A stretch of DNA of 33,498 nucleotides from Candidatus Jorgensenbacteria bacterium CG03_land_8_20_14_0_80_38_39 (lineage in GTDB: Bacteria > Patescibacteriota > Minisyncoccia > UBA6257 > GWB1-50-10): positions 1 through 33,498 of the forward strand of contig PEUU01000011.1 in assembly GCA_002781185.1 (NCBI GenBank), given 5' to 3'. The notes below the pieces were generated by a model. The model saw nothing but the letters and a program-made list of their open reading frames with translations. It ran no database searches and was not told the DNA's origin. A program made the position numbers and the translations under genes. Shown here one piece after another: positions 21,717 through 28,682 of the stretch. Every line of letters starts with the position of its first letter. The stretch's first letter is position 1.

Positions 21717-22664
21717 ATACTGAAAGGATACCAGAGAATTGTGGCCGAAGAATTGAAAAAAAATCCCATTGAATTATTACCACTCTTTCCGAGCATAACT
21801 ATTCAGGAGTTAAAAGAACAGTTTCCGGATAAAAGAAGGATAATTGCCTGCGATTTTTATATTGAAAATATTGAATTAGGGAAAGAAAATGTTGGGGGAT
21901 ATAGCGTTGAAAATGTAATCCAGATTGATCATCATGCTCCTACACTCAGAATGCTGAAACCAATTTCCAGCACGAATTTAGCAATGGCATATGTTAAGGA
22001 GGAGGGAATAGCATCACCAGCAGATTGTGTGGTCATTAATCATACTGATTGTGATAGTGTTCTTTCTAGCGCAATTATACGCGGCATATTACCTCCGGAA
22101 AAAAGATTTGGAGATGCCGCCATTGCCGCTGATCATACCGGTGAAAAAAATGAAATAGCAGATTTATTGACGGCCCTTGAAGAAGAAAGAAATCTTGAAT
22201 ATTCTTTAATTCATTTAAAATTATTATTGGACCATAAAGATTTATTGGACCATAAAGATTTAGATGAAAAAGCAAAAATTCTTTTAGAAAGGTGGCTTAA
22301 TGAACGAAAACGCGCTGAAGAATTGACGCGGTCAGTTGAAGGCGGTTTTAAACAGACGGGAAATGTTTGGTATGCGAAAGTAGATAAAAAAATAGAAAGT
22401 GTTTTTTTCCCTGCGTTTTTGCCAGAGACAATGGTAATAATTATTGCTAGTCCTTTAAAAAACTCTGATAAACTTGATATTAAAGTTCGTTTAGGAATAA
22501 AGGCTCCTGAGGGGTTGATGCTAAATAAATTAGATCTTCCTGATTTTGGCGGGCGTTGGAATGCGGGAAGTACAAAAAGACACGCCGGCACAAGTATACC
22601 GCTGGAAGAATACGCTCGTATTGTAAACGATAAAATAAAACAATATTTAGCCAAGAAGAATTAA
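21672..22664 (+). CDS. DHH-family phosphoesterase-like protein (frameshifted N-terminus)
   Basis: This 330-aa frame opens at a GTG inside the duplicated segment. Residues about 58-66 (RRIIACDFY) and 85-90 (IQIDHH) give the metal-binding Asp and the DHH motif. NHTDCDSVLSSAIIRG and GDAAIAADHTGE supply further Asp/His ligands. GGRWNAGSTKRHAGTSI near residue 293 recalls the glycine-rich substrate loop of the DHHA1 domain. Such enzymes hydrolyse phosphodiesters or short nucleotides such as nanoRNA or c-di-AMP; the substrate cannot be told here. A perfect in-frame 18-bp tandem duplication gives LLDHKDLLDHKDL at 22224-22259. The original start was probably at 21547, before the frameshift. A basic 30-codon ORF and infA follow. 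Confidence 0.7.
   Translation: MITDKQRTESKKREKILKGYQRIVAEELKKNPIELLPLFPSITIQELKEQFPDKRRIIACDFYIENIELGKENVGGYSVENVIQIDHHAPTLRMLKPISSTNLAMAYVKEEGIASPADCVVINHTDCDSVLSSAIIRGILPPEKRFGDAAIAADHTGEKNEIADLLTALEEERNLEYSLIHLKLLLDHKDLLDHKDLDEKAKILLERWLNERKRAEELTRSVEGGFKQTGNVWYAKVDKKIESVFFPAFLPETMVIIIASPLKNSDKLDIKVRLGIKAPEGLMLNKLDLPDFGGRWNAGSTKRHAGTSIPLEEYARIVNDKIKQYLAKKN
22224..22259 (+). repeat. Perfect in-frame 18-bp tandem duplication
   Basis: TTATTGGACCATAAAGAT occurs twice in a row inside the DHH gene and adds six residues without shifting the frame. Confidence 0.93.
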
Positions 22665-22757
22665 ATGAAAAAAAAGAGATTCGCCTCAAAAATCCGTCCT
22701 TCTGTAACAAGGCGGGACAAAACCTTAAAAGGTGCGGTGTTGACTTTTTTAAAATGA
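22665..22757 (+). CDS. Possible 30-aa basic small protein
   Basis: An ATG directly after the DHH stop codon gives MKKKRFASKIRPSVTRRDKT and ten more residues. It is strongly basic and resembles ribosome-associated small proteins in composition, but I know no match. Its last codons overlap the predicted infA promoter. It is too short for the ORF track, and chance coding cannot be excluded. Confidence 0.35.
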   Translation: MKKKRFASKIRPSVTRRDKTLKGAVLTFLK

Positions 22758-22767
22758 TGGTTAAAAT
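22740..22767 (+). promoter_or_regulatory. Promoter of the infA/ribosomal operon
   Basis: TTGACT (22740-22745), a 16-base spacer and TAAAAT (22762-22767), with the infA ATG 15 bases later. Confidence 0.65.
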
Positions 22768-22782
22768 AAGTTTATTAACTAA

Positions 22783-23001
22783 ATGGCATTGAATCTTCGG
22801 CCGATTATTGTGGAAGGAATGATTGAGGAAACCTTGCCGGGATTGTTGTTTCGGGTAAGACTGGAAAATCAAAAACAGGTTTTGGCTCATTTGGCCGGCA
22901 AGATGAAATTAAACCGAATTAGGGTTATTGCCGGCGACCGAGTTTTGGTGGAAATGTCTTCCTTGGAAGAAAAGAGAGGCCGGATAGTGAGGAGATTATA
23001 A
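22783..23001 (+). CDS. infA: Translation initiation factor IF-1
   Basis: This 72-aa single OB-fold protein binds the ribosomal A site during initiation. VEGMIEETLPGLLFRVRLENQKQVLAHLAGKMKLNRIRVIAGDRVLVEMS follows the IF-1 pattern, including the GKM and I..GDRV phrases. The C-terminus ends RGRIVRRL, where many bacteria have KGRITYR(Y/F)R. It leads the infA-rpmJ-rpsM-rpsK-rpsD-rpoA-rplQ cluster with a TTGACT/TAAAAT promoter directly upstream. The 105-base gap before rpmJ contains an imperfect inverted repeat (TCTCTAAT and ATTAGAGA among its arms). Confidence 0.95.
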   Translation: MALNLRPIIVEGMIEETLPGLLFRVRLENQKQVLAHLAGKMKLNRIRVIAGDRVLVEMSSLEEKRGRIVRRL

Positions 23002-23106
23002 AATCTCTAATCAATCGCGAATATTATCTCTAGTAATCTCCAATTAAAAAATAAAAATTTGAGATAATTCGGGATAGAATTAGAGAATGATTAGCGATTA
23101 TTATTT

Positions 23107-23220
23107 ATGAAGGTTCGCTCTTCGGTTAAAAAAATTTGTAAAAGTTGTAAAACCGTCCGTCGCCAAGGACGGCTTTATGTGGTTTGTAAAAATCCGAAGC
23201 ACAAACAAAGACAAGGGTAA
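23107..23220 (+). CDS. rpmJ: Ribosomal protein bL36
   Basis: This gene of 37 codons is missing from the ORF track because it is short. It starts [14 protein letters not shown] and carries the zinc site C11, C14, C27 and H32 (C-x2-C-x12-C-x4-H) of the zinc-binding form of L36, with the typical end KHKQRQG. It sits between infA and rpsM, the usual place. The zinc form keeps all four ligands. Confidence 0.96.
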   Translation: MKVRSSVKKICKSCKTVRRQGRLYVVCKNPKHKQRQG

Positions 23221-23265
23221 ATTGAGAATACAGGATTTAGAATATAGAATTTAGGGATTAATTTT

Positions 23266-23300
23266 CCTAAATCCTAAATCCTAAATCCTAAATCCTAAAA
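23266..23300 (+). repeat. Heptamer tandem repeat abutting the rpsM start
   Basis: CCTAAAT is repeated four times and a fifth unit, CCTAAAA, runs into the rpsM ATG at 23300. An imperfect inverse (AGGATTTAG, ATTTAGGGA) lies just upstream at 23232-23257 and could pair with it. It takes the place of a ribosome binding site. Confidence 0.9.
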
Positions 23301-23683
23301 TGAGACTTATAGGCATAAATATCCCCGATAATAAGCGTATTGAAATTGCGCTGGGTTATATTTACGGAATTGGCCAAAGCTCGGCCGGCAAAATTTTAAA
23401 AGAAGCCAGCATTGATGTTAATAAGCGAACTCGGGATTTAAACGCCGAGGAGGTTAATAAAATTCAGTCTATCTTAGAACGTACTTATAAAGTTGAAGGG
23501 GAACTAAGGCAGAAAATCAGACAAAATATCAATAGGTTGAAAGAAATAAAATGTTACCGCGGTCTTCGGCATCTTAGGCGCTTGCCGGTTAGAGGTCAAA
23601 GAACCAGGACTAATTCTCGGACGGTACGCGGTAATGTCCGAAAAACCATTGGCAGCGGTCGAAGAAAGGTCGGGCTGAAATAA
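23300..23683 (+). CDS. rpsM: Ribosomal protein uS13
   Basis: This 127-aa small-subunit head protein contacts the P-site tRNA and the large subunit. The family pattern is clear: MRLIGINIPDNKRIEIALGYIYGIG at the start, a helix-two-turn-helix region, the RGLRHLRRLPVRGQRTRTNSRT signature (residues about 92-113), and a basic C-terminal tail. The length is normal. The initiation region is unusual: heptamer repeats end exactly at the ATG, with no Shine-Dalgarno sequence. It is followed after 3 bases by rpsK. Confidence 0.97.
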   Translation: MRLIGINIPDNKRIEIALGYIYGIGQSSAGKILKEASIDVNKRTRDLNAEEVNKIQSILERTYKVEGELRQKIRQNINRLKEIKCYRGLRHLRRLPVRGQRTRTNSRTVRGNVRKTIGSGRRKVGLK

Positions 23684-23686
23684 AAT

Positions 23687-24139
23687 ATGGGCAAGAAAAA
23701 AGTTGTTCAAAAAACCAAAGAGGAGCTTTTGAAAGAAACTGAATCCATTGAAAGTACCCTAGTTAAAAAAGCCGTTCAATCAACCAAGCAAAAAATTGAG
23801 CAAGGCCGGATTTACATTAATGTCTCTTATAATAATACGGTTATTACCGTGACTGACCTCAAAGGGAATGTTATTGTTTGGATGTCTGCTGGCTCTTTGG
23901 GTTTTTCCGGACCCAAGAAAGCAACGCCTTTTGCGGCGTCTAAAGTGGCGGAAACAGTATTTGAAAAAATCCAAAAATCCGGTCCGACCAGCGTTGAGGT
24001 GTTGGTAAAAGGCGTCGGCGGCGGCCGGGACGCGGCTATTAGAGCCTTGGTGGCTAAAGGGTTAAATATTCTTTCTTTAAAAGATATCACTCCCATTCCT
24101 CATAACGGTCCCCGGCCTAAAAAAGTGAGAAGAGTTTAA
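23687..24139 (+). CDS. rpsK: Ribosomal protein uS11, with N-terminal extension
   Basis: This 150-aa platform protein of the 30S subunit begins its core near residue 40 (GRIYINVSYNNTVITVTDLKG) and ends with the standard DITPIPHNGPRPKKVRRV. The first 38 residues form a Lys/Glu-rich extension longer than in E. coli S11 (129 aa). The conserved GPxxATPFAA and GVGGGRDAAIRAL phrases are present. It lies 3 bases after rpsM and 4 before rpsD. Confidence 0.97.
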   Translation: MGKKKVVQKTKEELLKETESIESTLVKKAVQSTKQKIEQGRIYINVSYNNTVITVTDLKGNVIVWMSAGSLGFSGPKKATPFAASKVAETVFEKIQKSGPTSVEVLVKGVGGGRDAAIRALVAKGLNILSLKDITPIPHNGPRPKKVRRV

Positions 24140-24143
24140 AAAA

Positions 24144-24752
24144 ATGGTAAAAATTAAAGCCATTGAAAAAAAGGAAAGAGCTTTGGGCGCTAAATTATTT
24201 TTAAAAGCCGAACGTTGCAATTCGCCTAAATGCGTTATGGTCCGTCGGGCTTATAAACCGGGAATTCACGGTAGAAAATCTCACTCTTCTTTAAGCGATT
24301 ACGGCCGTCAATTACAGGAAAAACAAAAACTGCAAATAATTTACGGTTTAAACAATCGTCAAATGAATAATCTTTTTAAGAAAGAATCTCATGATAAAAT
24401 CAGGGTTATTTTAGAACAGCGTTTGGATAGGGTAATTTCTCTTTTGGGGTTGGCGGCTTCAACAAGAATTGCCCGCCAACTTGTTTCTCATGGTCATATT
24501 TTGGTTGATGGTCACAAAGTAACAATCTCCTCCTATCAAGTTAAAAAAGGTGATATAATAATAGTTAAGCCTTCATCCAAGGCTTTAAAAATATTTGAGG
24601 ATGTTCCTTTGAGATTAAAGAATTACTTGCCGCCTCCGTGGTTAAAATTAGAAGTGGAAGAACTGAAAGGCGAGTGTTTAAGGGAACCGACTACCAAAGA
24701 AATAAAAATGCCCATTGATATAAATTTAGTCGCTGAATTTTATTCAAGATAA
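24144..24752 (+). CDS. rpsD: Ribosomal protein uS4
   Basis: This 202-aa primary rRNA-binding protein nucleates 30S body assembly. The N-terminal part includes CNSPKC, a reduced cysteine pair rather than the full four-Cys zinc site of some S4 proteins. It is followed by RRAYKPGIHGRK and YGRQLQEKQKLQIIYGL. The S4 RNA-binding domain is at residues about 92-155 (RLDRVISLLGLAASTRIARQLVSHGHILVDGHKV). The C-terminal IDINLVAEFYSR is standard. It is in the rpsM-rpsK-rpsD-rpoA order typical of bacteria. Confidence 0.97.
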   Translation: MVKIKAIEKKERALGAKLFLKAERCNSPKCVMVRRAYKPGIHGRKSHSSLSDYGRQLQEKQKLQIIYGLNNRQMNNLFKKESHDKIRVILEQRLDRVISLLGLAASTRIARQLVSHGHILVDGHKVTISSYQVKKGDIIIVKPSSKALKIFEDVPLRLKNYLPPPWLKLEVEELKGECLREPTTKEIKMPIDINLVAEFYSR

Positions 24753-24754
24753 TT

Positions 24755-25534
24755 ATGAAATACTCTCATTTAAGCGAAACGGTTAAAATTAAAAAAATTT
24801 CTGAAAAAGACAATGTTGGTCTTTTTTATGTGGAAGGTCTTTACACCGGCTACGGCGTTACTTTAGGTAATGCCTTGCGCCGGACTCTTCTTTCTTCTTT
24901 GCCCGGAGCCGCCATCACTCAAGTTAAAATTAAGGGTATCAGCCATGAGTTTTCTACTTTGCCCGGAATAGTTGAAGACATCATTGAACTTACTTTAAAT
25001 TTAAAAAAAGTCCGTTTTCATTTTTTTGCCGAAGAGCCCCAAATTTTAAAATTGCACGTTAAAGGAGAAAAAGAAATGACTGCCGCTGATATTGAATCTA
25101 CAACTTTTGTCCAAGTGGTCAATCCTTCCCTTCATTTAGCCACTTTAACCAAAAAGCAATCAGAATTGGAAATGGAATTAATAGTAGAAAAGGGACTGGG
25201 TTATCTGACGGTTGAGGCTAAACACTTGGAACGGCTTTCCATCGGCACCATTGTTTTGGATGCCATTTTTTCGCCGATAGTCCGGGTAGAATTTAAAGTT
25301 GAAAACATGCGGGTTGGAGAAAGAACAGATTATAACCGTCTGATTATAGAAGTTGAGACCGATGGCTCAATAACGCCTTCCGAGGCTTTGCACAAAACCG
25401 CCAATATTTTAAAAGACCACTTTGATAAATTTTCGGCTCTGGAAATTATCAAAACCGTCGTTGCTCCGTTGAAAATTTCCAAAGAAGTTAAAAAGAAAGG
25501 AGGTCAAGGGAGTCGAAAGAAAAAGGCAAAGTAA
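24755..25534 (+). CDS. rpoA: RNA polymerase alpha subunit lacking the C-terminal domain
   Basis: This 259-aa subunit forms the dimer on which RNA polymerase assembles. The N-terminal domains are intact: GLYTGYGVTLGNALRRTLLSSLPGAAIT (residues 29-56, dimer interface) and an insert domain ending near 165. The core then closes with ITPSEALHKTANILKDHF. The protein then ends in a short Lys/Gly tail (KKGGQGSRKKKAK) instead of the usual linker and alpha-CTD, which would add about 70 residues. The rplQ start follows after 2 bases, so nothing has been cut off by a nearby frameshift. Without an alpha-CTD the enzyme cannot read UP elements or use alpha-contacting activators. Confidence 0.96.
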   Translation: MKYSHLSETVKIKKISEKDNVGLFYVEGLYTGYGVTLGNALRRTLLSSLPGAAITQVKIKGISHEFSTLPGIVEDIIELTLNLKKVRFHFFAEEPQILKLHVKGEKEMTAADIESTTFVQVVNPSLHLATLTKKQSELEMELIVEKGLGYLTVEAKHLERLSIGTIVLDAIFSPIVRVEFKVENMRVGERTDYNRLIIEVETDGSITPSEALHKTANILKDHFDKFSALEIIKTVVAPLKISKEVKKKGGQGSRKKKAK

Positions 25535-25536
25535 AT

Positions 25537-25887
25537 ATGAGGCATTTAAAAAAGGGCAGGAAATTGAGCCGAAAAAGAGGTCAGCGCCGGGCTCTTTTAA
25601 AAATCTTAGCCGGTCAACTCGTTGAAAAAGAGAAAATAATTACTACCGAGGCCAAAGCTAAAGAGCTTCGGTCTTTTGTGGAACGGTTAATTAGTTGTGG
25701 CAAAAAACAAAATTTAGCCGCTTTGCGGCTTCTTCTTCGGCGCTTGCCCAAATTAGCCGCTTATAAGATTTTTCACGAACTGTCGCCGCGCTATCTCTCG
25801 CGAAAAGGCGGTTATCTTCAAATTATTAAACAAACCAAAAGGCGTAAGCACGACGCCTCAAAAATGGCGATGATTAAATTTGTTTAA
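25537..25887 (+). CDS. rplQ: Ribosomal protein bL17
   Basis: This 116-aa large-subunit protein lies near the peptide exit tunnel. It starts MRHLKKGRKLSRKRGQRRALLKILAGQLVEKEKIITTEAKAKELRSFVERLI, the standard L17 opening. It ends after DASKMAMIKFV, where most members have a motif such as (D/N)AAPMAxIELV. The length is normal. It is 2 bases after rpoA and 6 before rplM. Confidence 0.96.
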   Translation: MRHLKKGRKLSRKRGQRRALLKILAGQLVEKEKIITTEAKAKELRSFVERLISCGKKQNLAALRLLLRRLPKLAAYKIFHELSPRYLSRKGGYLQIIKQTKRRKHDASKMAMIKFV

Positions 25888-25893
25888 CCCTTT

Positions 25894-26235
25894 ATGGATT
25901 ATGTAATTGATGCTAAAAATAAGAATTTAGGCAGACTAGCTTCGGAAATTGCCGTCATTCTTCAAGGTAAAAAAAGCCCCAAATACGAGCCGAGATTAAA
26001 AGGTAGCGACAAAGTAATAGTTAGAAATTTAAGTCAAATGAAAATCAGCGGCAAAAAATATTTTCAAAAAGTTTATTACAAACATACCGGTCCCTTGGGG
26101 CATTTAAAAACCAGAAAATATCGGGAAGTTTTTTCTAAAAACCCGGTTTGGATTTTGCGTCATGCGGTTAATTTAATGCTTCCGAAAAACAAACTTCGAG
26201 CTAAAAGAATAAAAAATTTAATTATTGAAAAATAA
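25894..26235 (+). CDS. rplM: Ribosomal protein uL13, trimmed at both ends
   Basis: This 113-aa protein is shorter than the usual 140 or so. It begins directly at YVIDAKNKNLGRLASEIAVILQGK, missing the N-terminal ten to fifteen residues, and ends soon after MLPKNKLRAKRIKNLIIEK, lacking the KVYxGxxHPHxAQ tail. The core, including YYKHTGPLGHLK, is clear. rpsI follows, as in most bacteria, but across an 86-base spacer with palindromes. Confidence 0.95.
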   Translation: MDYVIDAKNKNLGRLASEIAVILQGKKSPKYEPRLKGSDKVIVRNLSQMKISGKKYFQKVYYKHTGPLGHLKTRKYREVFSKNPVWILRHAVNLMLPKNKLRAKRIKNLIIEK

Positions 26236-26241
26236 ATGAAC

Positions 26242-26321
26242 CTGTTGAATTATTCAACAGTCCCATCCCGAGCATCAGCGAGGGATAAGATTGTTGAGCA
26301 GTTATTAAACACTTTAAAAAT
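26242..26321. repeat. Palindromes in the rplM-rpsI spacer
   Basis: CTGTTGAATTATTCAACAG (26242-26260) is a perfect 19-nt palindrome whose core recurs before rseP (32483-32499). Next comes a REP-like hairpin with ATCCC/GGGAT ends (26265-26286). The CACTTTAAAAATATG before the rpsI ATG also recurs before rseP, so the two leaders are related, with about 50 extra bases here. Confidence 0.8.
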
Positions 26322-26816
26322 ATGAAGGAAAAAGTAAAAAAGATAAAAAAAACCAAAAAAGAAACTCCGAAGGTGGTTAAAAAGAAATCAAAAAAAATAG
26401 AAGCAGTTGAAAAGAAGAGAGAAAAATACATTGAAGCTTTGGGTCGGCGCAAAACTGCCGTTGCCAGGGTAAGGATTTTTCCGGTTTCTCAATCAGCCAA
26501 AGCCAGGCCCATTATTGTTAACGGGAAAAATTGGCCGGATTATTTTCTCACTCCCCAGCAAAAGAAAATTGTTGTTTCTCCTTTTGAAACAGTTTCTTCC
26601 TGGTGGGAAACCTCAATTAAGGTTAGGGGCGGCGGATTGCAAGCTCAAGCCGAAGCTGTGCGTTTGGGTCTGTCCCGCGCTTTGGTTTTAATTAACCTAA
26701 ATTGGCGAAAAGTTCTTAAAGCTAAAGGCTTTTTAAAACGCGACCCTCGAATGGTAGAGAGAAAAAAATTCGGTCTTCGCAAAGCTCGTCGAGCTCAACA
26801 ATGGCGGAAGAGATAG
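26322..26816 (+). CDS. rpsI: Ribosomal protein uS9, with Lys-rich N-terminal extension
   Basis: In this 164-aa protein the core starts near residue 38 (EALGRRKTAVARVRIFP) and includes IVVSPFETVS and VRGGGLQAQAEAVRLGLSRALV. The C-terminal basic tail that reaches the P-site tRNA reads FGLRKARRAQQWRKR; most members end in a KYSKR or QFSKR type, so W replaces the usual aromatic and S. The first 36 residues are mostly Lys and Glu and are extra. A repeat-rich spacer follows, so this is the end of the operon. Confidence 0.95.
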   Translation: MKEKVKKIKKTKKETPKVVKKKSKKIEAVEKKREKYIEALGRRKTAVARVRIFPVSQSAKARPIIVNGKNWPDYFLTPQQKKIVVSPFETVSSWWETSIKVRGGGLQAQAEAVRLGLSRALVLINLNWRKVLKAKGFLKRDPRMVERKKFGLRKARRAQQWRKR

Positions 26817-26844
26817 TGATTTATTGGTTTTATTTTGTTTTCTC

Positions 26845-27100
26845 CATCTTCTTTTGACTTACTTCTTTTGACTTCTTTTGACTTACTTCTTTTTCTTTTG
26901 ACTTATTTTTCACTTGACTTATTTTTCACTTGACTTATTTTTCACTTATTTTTCTTTATTTTTTCCCTTCCTCAATCTTGTATCATATGATACAAGATTG
27001 AGGACTTGAGGTTTCTTTATAAAAACTCTTTCTTTACAATTTTCTCTTTATAGAAATTTTCCTTTATAGAAATCTTCCTTTATAAAAATTTTCTCATCTC
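26845..27100. repeat. Repeat-filled spacer between convergent genes
   Basis: 26850-26950 is a T/C-rich tandem array of CTTTTGACTTA and TTTTTCACTTGACTTA units. 26970-27003 is a perfect 34-nt palindrome with no loop, with left half CCTCAATCTTGTATCAT. 27012-27090 holds four degenerate units of CTTTATAGAAATTTTC. It lies between rpsI (plus) and the PEGA gene (minus). I see no gene in it. Confidence 0.85.
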
Positions 27101-28465
27101 TTAAAAGAAAATTTCATTTCCTTGTAAAAATTTACCTTCTTCCTTTAAGAGATAAATTTTGCCGTCAGCAAAACTATATTTTTTAACGCCGCTCTCTAAA
27201 ACTTGCCAATTAAGAGGCGGTCGGGGGTCGGTTTCGCTGACAATTAATTTGTTATCCGCCAAAATCAAGAAATTGTTAGGATAGTCGGACAGCCAATTAA
27301 ATTGACCGAAGGTTTGTTCTTGGAGGAAATCAATCGTTAAAATATCACCAGCTGAATTTTTATAATTATCAGTTTCATAATTATCCAGGTAGAAAATAAA
27401 TGTTTTATTATTCAAAGAAATTAAAAAGACTCTTTTTCCTTCGGGAGAAAAGTAAAAATCCTTAATTTCTTTAGTCAAACTTTTTAATTCGTTATTCAGC
27501 CGGTTAAAAATTAAAAATTCTCCCTCGGAAGTCAAAAATCCAATTTCCGTTCCGTCAGGAGCAATTTTAAGAAAGCTGATATTCTGTAAATGAAGCGCTT
27601 TAATGTCGGCAGTTTTAAGAACAAGGTTAAAGATATTCAAATCTCCTTTCTTATTGATAAAAAAGAGCTCGCTGGAGGAAATTGAAGCAGTTTTAAATTG
27701 GGCCGCGCGGGTTAAAAATTCCAACTTAATTTTTTCAACGTCAAGGGCGTAGAAAGCATTAGTCGTAGCAATGATAATTTTAGTCGGGCTAAAAGGATGA
27801 AAATAGGTTTTTTTGATAAGCGAGGAGTCAGCGCTCTTTAATTGTTCTCTGAGGGATGTGAAAAGCTCGTTAAAATTAATGGCGGTGGCCGGCTTTTCTA
27901 AATTGGTCAAAAAATAATTGTCAAAAGTATCGGCGGTAATTATTAATTTAGATTGAGAACTGCTTAAAATAACTTTATTTCCTTTAAGATAAAACTGGTT
28001 GAATTTTAACTCATCTTTTTTTGTTTGATAAACCAATCCTTCCCCGGTCAGCCAAAAATCTTTAATTTTTTCGGATAAAGGCGATTGCCAAGAAGGAGAA
28101 GAAGTGAAAAGTCTAATATGGGTGGCGCTGGTTACTTCCGCGGGTTTAACTTTTAAAGTTTTTTGCCAGGATTGATAACCTTCCTTAACAATTTCTATTT
28201 GGTAATCGCCGGGAGTTAATTTAGAAATAAGAATGTCACCCGGGAAAAGACCCCTGTTGACATGGTAAGGTTTTTGGTTAATTTTTATTTGGGCCTCAGC
28301 CGGAGAAAATTTAAGAGCAATATCGCCGGTCTTGGTAATTGATAAATGAGGCCAATTTTTCCAGTTTACCACCAAGCCGCTGGCAGTTAAAAAAAGGTAG
28401 GCGCCAACTACCACAAAAATAACTGTTAAAACAAACAAGAAGAGTTTTCTAAGTTTTTTAGGCAT
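27101..28465 (-). CDS. Membrane-anchored PEGA-domain protein
   Basis: This 454-aa protein has one N-terminal membrane helix (about residues 7-30, LFLFVLTVIFVVVGAYLFLTASG), then a PEGA-type domain at about 50-117 (FSPAEAQIKINQKPYHV, LTPGDYQIEIVKEGYQSW). The remainder is made of repeated beta-strand blades resembling a WD40 or TolB-like propeller (ISFLKIAPDGTEIGFLTSEGEF, IKDFYFSPEGKRVFLIS). PEGA domains are extracytoplasmic and often bind surface layers or carbohydrate. Its role here is unknown. It converges with rpsI, and its upstream side faces murA across a palindrome-rich spacer. Confidence 0.8.
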   Translation of the reverse strand: MPKKLRKLFLFVLTVIFVVVGAYLFLTASGLVVNWKNWPHLSITKTGDIALKFSPAEAQIKINQKPYHVNRGLFPGDILISKLTPGDYQIEIVKEGYQSWQKTLKVKPAEVTSATHIRLFTSSPSWQSPLSEKIKDFWLTGEGLVYQTKKDELKFNQFYLKGNKVILSSSQSKLIITADTFDNYFLTNLEKPATAINFNELFTSLREQLKSADSSLIKKTYFHPFSPTKIIIATTNAFYALDVEKIKLEFLTRAAQFKTASISSSELFFINKKGDLNIFNLVLKTADIKALHLQNISFLKIAPDGTEIGFLTSEGEFLIFNRLNNELKSLTKEIKDFYFSPEGKRVFLISLNNKTFIFYLDNYETDNYKNSAGDILTIDFLQEQTFGQFNWLSDYPNNFLILADNKLIVSETDPRPPLNWQVLESGVKKYSFADGKIYLLKEEGKFLQGNEIFF

Positions 28466-28473
28466 TTTATTGC

Positions 28474-28567
28474 ATAGGAATTTCTAAATTCCTATACGCG
28501 GAATAACGCTGACTCAACGCTGATTGACGCAGAAATTTTTCTGCGTAGTTCTGCGTCTTTTCCGCGT
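28474..28567. repeat. Large interspersed palindromic repeat before murA
   Basis: ATAGGAATTT/AAATTCCTAT (28474-28495, 2-base loop) abuts a bigger structure with ACGCGGAA/TTCCGCGT ends (28496-28503 and 28560-28567) and an inner ACGCAGAAA/TTTCTGCGT hairpin (28527-28546). From memory, this ACGCAGAA/ACGCGGAA type of element is widespread between genes of uncultured bacteria. It fills much of the spacer between the divergent PEGA and murA genes. Confidence 0.85.
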
Positions 28568-28682
28568 TAGTCTGCGATAGTGCGCGAGCGGAGAGAGCGC
28601 CTATATACTGGGCTAGACCAAAGACTTTTAAAATTATATGATTACTTTAGGAATAAAGGAAGCCCGATAACATTTTAAATTT

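Noticed and set aside
22480-22890. 136-aa minus-strand ORF over the DHH end and infA
   Set aside because: It is antisense to two better genes and has no recognisable features.
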